This document shows, piece after piece, positions 54,004 to 61,600 of a DNA stretch of 64,000 nt (the stretch's first letter is position 1; every line of letters starts with the position of its first letter). The translations under genes were made by a program, and so were the position numbers. Below the pieces are notes generated by a model, which made no database searches, was not told the origin of the DNA, and was given only the letters and a program-made list of their open reading frames with translations. The DNA comes from Methanobacteriaceae archaeon (GTDB lineage Archaea > Methanobacteriota > Methanobacteria > Methanobacteriales > Methanobacteriaceae): the NCBI GenBank assembly GCA_013403005.1, contig JACBOA010000003.1, positions 96,001 through 160,000 of the forward strand. Reading direction: 5' to 3'.

Positions 54004-54371
54004 TTATATCCATCCCTAAATTCTTTCAAACAACTGCAATCTTCAGAGGGATATGCCTCACATCTGTTTATTGGGTTATTAAATTATCTCCCATATAATA
54101 ATATATCTTAAGTAAAACTTATTACTGATCAATTTAGCTTGAATTAATGATATTAGACAACCTTTAGAAAAAAATGACGGTGATTGGGCCTGCCGATTTA
54201 GATTATTACTTTGATTGGATTTAAGCCCATAAAGTAATAATAAAAAGGAAAAAGAAAAGTATTATATATGAATGAAGGCCATCCAGCTATTAAAAGAAAC
54301 ATTCAGGCTCCCTAAATAAATTTACTAAAAGGACATTCCATAAAAATAATGAAATTTAGAGGTATTAGAAA
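54004..54371. promoter_or_regulatory. Regulatory region upstream of the PQQ-propeller surface protein
   Basis: No gene is seen in these 368 bases. They hold an 11-bp perfect inverted repeat, ATTATTACTTT (54202-54212) with AAAGTAATAAT (54231-54241). AAAGTAATAATAAAAA (54231-54246) is followed after 13 bases by TATTATATAT (54260-54269), the probable TATA box. The same module occurs before the second surface-protein gene at 58353-58390. The leader to the ATG at 54372 is about 75-80 bases. Confidence 0.6.
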
Positions 54372-56669
54372 ATGTTAAATACAAAAAAATTCGCTATCCT
54401 TGCCATAACACTACTTATAGTAGCCGTAATCTTACTTTCTAATCCTGTATCTGCAGCAGGATTGGCAGACAGTGCTCAACCTAAATTCCATCACGACCAG
54501 AACAACACCGGCCAATCAGTTTACAATGGACCCCAGAACAACGAAACCAAATGGAACTACACCACCAATAATATGATCGGTTATTCTTCCCCATCCATCG
54601 ATAAAAACGGCACGGTATATGTGGGTAGTGGAGATGGCTATTTATACGCCTTCACCTCTGCTGGAAAACTGAAATGGAGATATAAAACTGGCGACGCTGT
54701 TCAATCATCCCCCACCATCGATAGTAACGGTAACATATACTTTGGAAGCTGTGATAACTGGTTATATGTAATTACCTCTGCTGGCAAACTGAAATGGAGA
54801 TATAAAACCGGCAGCGCCGTTGAATCATCCCCCACCATCGATAGTAACGGTAACATATACTTTGGAAGCTGTGATGGTAAAGTCTACGCACTCAACTCCA
54901 CCGGTAAGATCAAATGGAAATATCAAACCGGTAATTTCATAATATCCTCACCTGCTTTGGGCAGTGACGGCACCATATATGTTGGAAGTGAGGATCAATA
55001 CTTCTATGCCATTAGTTCAGCAGGAAAACTAAAATGGAGATATAAAACAGGTAAAGCTATATATTCAGATCCAGTTATTCATAATGGTACGATTTATACC
55101 GGAAGTGGTGACGGTTATCTTTATGCGCTCACCTCCGCTGGTAAACTGAAATGGAAATATAAAACCGGTAAAGAAATATATTCTCTGGCTGCTGGTAAAA
55201 ATGGCATCATATACGTCGGAAACAAAGACGGTAAACTGTATGCAATTAACTCCAGCGGAAAACTTCAGTGGACCTACACCACCGGCAACACAATACGTTC
55301 TTCCCCCACCATAGGCAGTAATGGCACCATATACTTCGGAAGCTATGATGGCAAATTGTACGCTCTCAACTCCAGCGGGAAGCTGATATGGCAATATCAA
55401 ACCGGTAGCGGCATAGAAGGATCCCCGGCCATCACCAGTGACGGTACCTTATACTTTGGAAGCCATAACAGTAAGGTTTACGCCATACAGGATGTGTACG
55501 TGTATGCCACGCCCAAAGCAGGCAGTTACAATAAAAGTCAAAAGATTACTCTGACCACCAACAGAACAGGCATCATCTACTACACCCTTAACGGTACCAC
55601 CCCAACCACCAACAGCGCCCAATATACTAAAGCTATCAGCATCACCAACTCTACAACGGTGAAATGCTTTGCAGTAGATACAGCAGGGTATAAATCACAG
55701 ATATACACCCAGAAATACACCATTGAAACTGTACCACCCACCGTGGTTAGCGTTGACCCCACCAATAACAAGGTAATCAATGTAGCCAATAAAGCATTGG
55801 TAATCACTTTCAGTGAGAACATCAAAGCAGGAAGTGCGTTTACTAGTATCAAAGTCACCAACCCCGACGGAGTAGCAGTAAAACCATTATACAAAGTAAT
55901 AAACGGTAAAACACTAACCCTAACCCGTAACGGCTACTACATTAATGGATTAACCTACACCATCACCTTACCCACGGGCAGCATCACCGACACAGCAGGC
56001 AACAACATCAACACCTACACCAGCAAATTCAAAATGGACTTCGTAAAACCCACCGTATCCAGTGTTAACCCCACCAATAACAAGGTAATCAATGTAGCCA
56101 ATAAAGCATTGGTAATCACTTTCAGTGAGAAAATCAAAGCAGGGAGCGCATTTAGTAATATAAAAGTCACCAACCCCGACGGAGTAAAAGTAAACCCATT
56201 ATACAAAGTAATAAACGGTAAAACACTAACCCTAACCCGTAACGGCTACTACATAAACGGATTAACCTACACCATCACCCTACCCACCGGCAGCATCACC
56301 GACACAGCCGGCAACACACTAAAAACAGCGTTTACCAGCAAATTCAAAATCGACACCACCAAACCCAAAATAACCAGCACCAACCCAGCCAACAAAGCAG
56401 TCAACATACCACGCAACAAAGTAATCAAAGTAATCTTCAACGAAAACATCAAAGCAAGCAGCAAATACTGGATCGAACTAAAAACAAGCAATGGAACCTC
56501 AGTAACCATCAAAAAATCCATAAACGGCAAAGTCTTAACCATAACACCAACAGCACAGTTAAAAGCCAACACCAAATACTACCTTATACTACACACCGGA
56601 TCAGTAACCGACACCTCAGGCAACCCACTAGCAGCAAAAACCATAAACTTCACCACCAGAAGAACATAA
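54372..56669 (+). CDS. Secreted surface protein: PQQ-like beta-propeller, chitobiase-like and Ig-like (Big_5) domains
   Basis: A 765-residue protein. Residues 1-30 are a signal peptide (ILAITLLIVAVILLSNPVSAAG). Residues 50-370 are eight or so PQQ-type propeller blades (GTIYVGSGDGYLYALTSAGKL pattern). Residues 380-455 are a chitobiase/hexosaminidase C-terminal-like domain (GIIYYTLNGTTPTTNSAQYT). Residues 455-765 are three SbsA/Big_5-type Ig domains (VNPTNNKVINVANKALVITFSE), two of them nearly identical at DNA level. No C-terminal membrane anchor is visible. Only a terminator-like GGGAAATTTTCCC with a T run follows. Probably a cell-envelope adhesin or binding protein. Confidence 0.88.
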   Translation: MLNTKKFAILAITLLIVAVILLSNPVSAAGLADSAQPKFHHDQNNTGQSVYNGPQNNETKWNYTTNNMIGYSSPSIDKNGTVYVGSGDGYLYAFTSAGKLKWRYKTGDAVQSSPTIDSNGNIYFGSCDNWLYVITSAGKLKWRYKTGSAVESSPTIDSNGNIYFGSCDGKVYALNSTGKIKWKYQTGNFIISSPALGSDGTIYVGSEDQYFYAISSAGKLKWRYKTGKAIYSDPVIHNGTIYTGSGDGYLYALTSAGKLKWKYKTGKEIYSLAAGKNGIIYVGNKDGKLYAINSSGKLQWTYTTGNTIRSSPTIGSNGTIYFGSYDGKLYALNSSGKLIWQYQTGSGIEGSPAITSDGTLYFGSHNSKVYAIQDVYVYATPKAGSYNKSQKITLTTNRTGIIYYTLNGTTPTTNSAQYTKAISITNSTTVKCFAVDTAGYKSQIYTQKYTIETVPPTVVSVDPTNNKVINVANKALVITFSENIKAGSAFTSIKVTNPDGVAVKPLYKVINGKTLTLTRNGYYINGLTYTITLPTGSITDTAGNNINTYTSKFKMDFVKPTVSSVNPTNNKVINVANKALVITFSEKIKAGSAFSNIKVTNPDGVKVNPLYKVINGKTLTLTRNGYYINGLTYTITLPTGSITDTAGNTLKTAFTSKFKIDTTKPKITSTNPANKAVNIPRNKVIKVIFNENIKASSKYWIELKTSNGTSVTIKKSINGKVLTITPTAQLKANTKYYLILHTGSVTDTSGNPLAAKTINFTTRRT
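55744..56335 (+). repeat. Tandem duplication of a Big_5 domain within the surface-protein gene
   Basis: Two consecutive segments (about 55744-56035 and 56054-56340) share long identical stretches, such as AATAACAAGGTAATCAATGT and AAAGTAATAAACGGTAAAAC, and encode the same Ig-like fold with few substitutions. The level of identity points to recent internal duplication or gene conversion. Confidence 0.85.
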
Positions 56670-56671
56670 AA

Positions 56672-56704
56672 GGGAAATTTTCCCCTATTTTTTTCTTTTT
56701 TTAG
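56672..56704 (+). terminator. Terminator after the PQQ-propeller gene
   Basis: GGGAAATTTTCCC (56672-56684) is a near-perfect palindrome followed by CTATTTTTTTCTTTTTTT (to about 56704), immediately after the stop codon of the surface-protein gene. Confidence 0.6.
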
Positions 56705-56738
56705 GGAGACTTCTATTGATTAATTAGAGATAAATAAT

Positions 56739-56978
56739 TCATTCTGAAATAATTTTCTCTATTTCACCTATTATTCTCTCCACGGCTTTTAAACCATCTT
56801 TAACTTCTTTTGGGAAGATTTCAGCAAACTCCTGGGTCCCGTTCAATGTCGAAATTAGCCATACTCTTTCACTTTCCTGTGCCAGTTGAATTTCTAATTC
56901 CTTCATCCCTTGATGAATATTTCCTACTTTTATCTTATCTTTTAGATGTAGTTTTACCATTAGATAATCTATCCACAT
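56739..56978 (-). CDS. Small uncharacterised protein (79 aa)
   Basis: A 79-residue, mostly helical protein (SERVWLISTLNGTQEFAEIF; VKDGLKAVERIIGEIEKIIS). Not recognised. The first ATG at 56978 has no strong ribosome-binding site; a second ATG six codons later is possible. It lies alone, on the minus strand, between the surface protein and the VapBC pair. Confidence 0.5.
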   Translation of the reverse strand: MWIDYLMVKLHLKDKIKVGNIHQGMKELEIQLAQESERVWLISTLNGTQEFAEIFPKEVKDGLKAVERIIGEIEKIISE

Positions 56979-57300
56979 CTATAAGATTTTATGGACCACT
57001 CAGATGTCAATATTACTTTTCCAGATTGGTCAGACCCTCCAAAGAAAATTGTTTTAATTTTAGTACCATATGTTCTAATGAGAGAACTATGAATATTTAT
57101 ATTAACCTATTTTCCCAGAATTAATCCTTGTATCTTCATCCAGGAGGGTTTGGGTGGCTTGCTAAGAAAATGTGGTTTATATGCACCTTTCGCGGATGGA
57201 TAAACCCGATTTCAGGACAAATTTTGCTGGTTTTAAACTTGCTGGAAAAGTTTCTAGATTTTTTTGTAAAAATGTGAAAAAATTATAAATAAATTGGGTA
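56979..57300. other. Intergenic region without recognised features
   Basis: No gene-like frame is convincing here. A TATA-like element on the minus strand (AGGTTAATATAAATATTC, near 57090-57107) could serve the small minus-strand gene ending upstream of it. The left part contains CAGATTGGTCAGACC but no inverted repeat of note. Confidence 0.4.
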
Positions 57301-57702
57301 TTATAATAATTCCACCATGCAACTCGTGTTTTTAAGTCTTTTATCCAAAGTGAGAAGTGGTACTTCTTCTTTTTCCGCCGCTCTCAGGAACAATGAATCG
57401 TAGAAACTTACTTTTTCCTTGACCGCGATCTTAAAGGAGATATCTATGAGTTCCTGAGTTTTTATAACTTCACAGGCGGTGGTTATAAATTCCACGCTCT
57501 TTTTAAGGGCTTCTCCAATTATTTCTTCGTCTTCACCGAATAGGGTTACCCTTTTCCAGGCTACATTACCCACCTCTGCCAGGGCCAGATCAAGAGTAAG
57601 AAGATCCTGATCCTGGACCGCCTTAACAGCCCTGGAGGATGCTTCTTCCTGGAAAAAAATAGCGGCTATGACACTGGAGTCCAGCACATACCTATCTGGC
57701 AT
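57301..57702 (-). CDS. vapC: VapC-type PIN-domain toxin (predicted RNase)
   Basis: A 133-residue PIN-domain protein. Acidic active-site residues are in YVLDSSVIAA (Asp8), LALAEVGNVAWK (Glu), and FYDSLFLRAAEKEEVPLLTLDKRL (Asp pair). It should cut RNA when free of its antitoxin. It overlaps the antitoxin gene by 11 bases. Confidence 0.9.
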   Translation of the reverse strand: MPDRYVLDSSVIAAIFFQEEASSRAVKAVQDQDLLTLDLALAEVGNVAWKRVTLFGEDEEIIGEALKKSVEFITTACEVIKTQELIDISFKIAVKEKVSFYDSLFLRAAEKEEVPLLTLDKRLKNTSCMVELL

Positions 57703-57919
57703 TTCTATCTTCCCTTATAAGTACTGCTGATTCCACATTAGTTTTCATACGCTTCCTTAACTCCTCCGCCTCTTTCAGGAGCTTTTTCTTACTTTTATCC
57801 TGAATCAATTTAATGGATGCCTGCCTTATCTCGTCCTGCCAGTTAACATCCCCCATCTCTTCCATCATCCTGCGATACTTAACTGGAATTCTAATACTGT
57901 AAACAGTTTTTGTAGACAT
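57692..57919 (-). CDS. vapB: VapB-type antitoxin
   Basis: A 75-residue protein with a ribbon-helix-helix start (MSTKTVYSIRIPVKYRRMMEEMG) and a charged tail that would wrap the toxin. ATG 57919 is preferred over an upstream start at 57997, since the latter runs through the promoter region. A TATA-like TTTGTATAA lies about 25-30 bases upstream, so the message is nearly leaderless. It overlaps vapC by 11 bases. Confidence 0.85.
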   Translation of the reverse strand: MSTKTVYSIRIPVKYRRMMEEMGDVNWQDEIRQASIKLIQDKSKKKLLKEAEELRKRMKTNVESAVLIREDRNAR

Positions 57920-57925
57920 ACTATA

Positions 57926-57947
57926 TTGTATACATGTTCTTATACAA
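57926..57947 (-). promoter_or_regulatory. VapBC operator candidate
   Basis: TTGTATA (57926-57932) and TATACAA (57941-57947) form a perfect inverted repeat with an eight-base spacer, 7 to 28 bases upstream of the vapB ATG. It overlaps the TATA region, as expected for autoregulation by the RHH antitoxin. Confidence 0.65.
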
Positions 57948-57997
57948 ATAGTTTGCCATGGATAATCTCCAAATAAAAAACAGAATAATATAGACAA

Positions 57998-58594
57998 ATA
58001 TAATAAACGATGAAAAATGTTTCATTTCCATCACCCGAATAATTTAATAGTCATGTTTACTTAATCTATACACATTTTTATGGGATGCCACAGTTTCAGT
58101 TGTGTGGATTGGTTTCTAAGTTTTAGTTGAAATTCAGGTATCAAATTCTAGTATATGATCTGGATTTCACTATTTAATAGATTTCAGGTTATAACATCCT
58201 ATTTTCTCATTAAAAAACTTGCAGTAAAATCATTATCAAATGTTAAATGAAATGCTTTTACTAAGCGTATTATTACGATCCACTAATATTTCCACTGAAA
58301 ATTAATAACTAGTCTACTCTTTAGTATTACGTTTCTACTGGTTTTACCTCGAAAAGTAATAATAAAAATCTTTTAAAAAGTATTATATATTAGATCAGAC
58401 TAGCCATCAATCACTAAAAAAATGTGGTTGAGTAAATCCAATCACCAGGAGGCGGTTATAGGAAGATGGGAGAAGCGTAATTTTTATTTTACTTAAATTA
58501 AATGTCTTTATTTTAATAAATAAACGATATTTTCTGATAAAATCTTAAAAAATTGAGATCTATTCTATAAAAAAAATTTAAGGAGAATAATAGA
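57998..58594. promoter_or_regulatory. Intergenic region with the second surface-protein promoter module
   Basis: About 600 bases without a gene. TATTACGTTT (58325-58334) and AAAGTAATAATAAAAA (58353-58368) are followed after 12 bases by TATTATATAT (58381-58390). This repeats the arrangement at 54202-54269. The remainder is AT-rich with no hairpin or gene signal. Confidence 0.55.
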
Positions 58595-58633
58595 ATGAAA
58601 TTATTTAAATTAAAGGGGGTGAGTAAGCTATGA
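58595..58633 (+). CDS. Short upstream reading frame (12 aa) overlapping the giant surface-protein start
   Basis: ATG 58595, preceded by AAGGAG (58580-58585), opens MKLFKLKGVSKL and ends TGA at 58631-58633. Its stop overlaps the ATG of the next gene (ATGA, 58630-58633). Its codons contain the GGGGGTGA ribosome-binding site of the large gene. It may couple translation of the large gene to ribosomes from upstream. Confidence 0.45.
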   Translation: MKLFKLKGVSKL

Positions 58634-61600
58634 ATGCAAAAACACCCGTATTGTTGGTTTTAACCTTGATTTTTGCCGTGATACTTTGTGGTGCTGCATC
58701 AGCAGGAACGCCTCTAAACACCACCCATAATGGTACGGTGTCCGGGGATCTGTATGTGAACGCTACCCAACCAGTGCCATTTGCTAATCAACCCACAGAC
58801 GCTACTTCACGGGAATTTACTCAAACATATAACTTGCCCAACAACACAGGATTAGACTGGGCACGAGTTTATGTGAATATTTACTCGGGAAGTGGTAGTG
58901 CCAACTGGCCAGCCAACGTCACAGTCAAACTAGACGGGAATGGAGATGGTACCTACGAGACAACACTAGGAAACGAACTACTCACCAGTGAAAACTACTC
59001 CATAGACGGAACCATCTACTGGATAAACGACCACTGCTTCCGGGTCTACTCAGACTACCAAGCATGGTACGATGTCACCGGACTCATAACCAGCAACAAC
59101 CCATCCATCTACGTGAAAACGGAACAAATAGGCACACAAACCTTCGATGGACGATTAAAGATGATCGCCCTGGTCGCAGCCTACAACGACGGAGATGATG
59201 ATAAGGTACATTACTGGGTCAACGACGGACAAGACTGGATAAACACTGGTTCATCACAAACCACATTTAAAACCAGCACGTTTACAAGAGCAGTGTCAAA
59301 TGCTGCCTTGTATAATGTGGCTCTCTCCAGTAAGGATGGAAGTTATAACTTCAATGGACAGGCATTTAGTGGTACTGATCCAGTAGCACCAGTGAACTAC
59401 TTCGTAACCCACAGATGGAATGTTACCAGTAATATCACACCCGGACAGGACAGTACACTGACCTACACCCTAGGTGCTGGATCATATAAAAGCGTCCTAG
59501 CAACACTCACTGTTAAAGAATCAGACATAACACCACCAACCGTCAATTTCACGGCCGACAAAACCAGTGGAGCAGCACCACTCACCGTGCATTTCACTGA
59601 ACAATCTACAGGTGCAACCAGCTGGGCATGGGATTTTAACAACGATGGAATAAATGACAGTACACTGCAAAACCCCACATATACATTCAACAACGGGGGA
59701 ACCTATACAGTCAAACTAACAGTAGCCGGAACCGGTGGAATTGCCACTGAAACCAAAAATAACTACATCATAGCTATACCTAATAACTACGTGAGTTACT
59801 TTGGAAGTTCAAGTGATGAATTAGCACAAGCTATTGCGCTTGATAACGATGAAAACATTTACATCACAGGATACACAACTTCGGGAGACTTTCCAACCAC
59901 TAATGGTGCCTACCAGACCAGTAACGCAGGTGGATCTGATGCATTACTATCCAAGTTTAATAGTGCCGGAACTTTAGTGTACAGCACTTATCTTGGAGGA
60001 TCTGGTTCAGACTATGGGCTGGGTATTATAGTAGATGCTGTTGGAAATGTTTACGTAACTGGACGAACAAACTCTGCAAACTTCCCCACAACCACCGGAG
60101 CCTACCAATCAACTAATGGTGGAGGATATGACGCATTTTTATCTAAATTTAACAGTAATGGCGAATTGGTATACAGCACCTACCTCGGAGGTACCGGAAC
60201 AGATTATGGAAATGGTGTTGCACTGGACAACAATGAAAACATTTACATTGCAGGATATTCAGGTTCAACAAACTTCCCTACAACCAGTGATGCTTATCAA
60301 GCCAACAAATCCACAAGTAATGATGCCTTCATGTCCAAATTTAACAGTAGTGGAGAACTTGTGTACAGCTCTTTCCTCGGGGGAACTGGACAGGACTATG
60401 GCTATGCCATTACAATTGACAAAAATGATAACATTTACATCACAGGACGTACAGCTTCAAGTGATTTCCCCATCACTAGTGGTGCCTACCAAACCAGTAT
60501 CGCCGGTGGGGCTGATGTATTTGTAACCAAATTTAACAGTGCTGGAAGCCTAGCATACAGTACATATCTCGGAGGAAATGACACAGACAATGGCAATAGT
60601 GTTGCGGTGGATAGCAATGGAAATGCTTACATCGGTGGACAAACAAAATCAAAGAATTTACCTGTAACCGTTGGAGCCTATCAAACAAGCAATGCCGGCG
60701 TTGACTATGATGGTTTTGTAGCAAAGTTAAATACAAATGGAACAAGCCTTGTTTATAGCACATACCTCGGAGGAAGCGCAAGTAACAGCATAGAAACAAT
60801 AACCGGAATTGCGGTAGATGAAGAAGGAAATGCCCATGTCATAGGATACACAAATTCTGGTGACTTCCCAGTAACCCCCGGAGCATATCAAACTGTTAAT
60901 AAGGCAGGATTCTATGGAGACGTGTTCTTAACTAAATTAAAATCTGATGGTACTGGCCTGTTATACTCCACATTCTTAGGAGGCAGTGGAAATGATCGTG
61001 GAAATGCTATTACAATAGACAGTGCTGGAAATGCCTACTTAACAGGAAACACAAATTCCGGGGATTTCTCAGTAACACCAGGAGCATACCAATCAACCAT
61101 AACAAATAGTTATCAAGAAATTTTTGTTGCAAAACTGGATCTAACATCACCTGTTGCAGACTTCACCGCAGATGTTCTGTCAGATTATGCACCTTCAACA
61201 GTGCATTTCACAGATCAAACCAACAGTACAACTAATCTCATTGCCTGGGCATGGGATTTCAATAATGACGGCATAGTTGATAGTAATGAGCAGAATCCCA
61301 CCTACACTTACACAACAGCAGGTGTATATACTGTGAAATTAACAGTGGCCAATGTTGGTGATAGCAGTTCAACGACCAAAACAGATTATATCACTGTACT
61401 TACACCTCCAGATGATACGGAAGCACCAACTGTAACAGCCATCCCCGTAGGTGGTAATTTCACCTCGGCCCTCCAGGTGTTTTTATCTGCTACAGATAAC
61501 TATGACATTAATCCCAAAATATACTACACACTTGACGGCACAGACCCAACAACAAACAGCACTCTGTACACAAACCCCCTTATCTTCACTGAAACCACCG

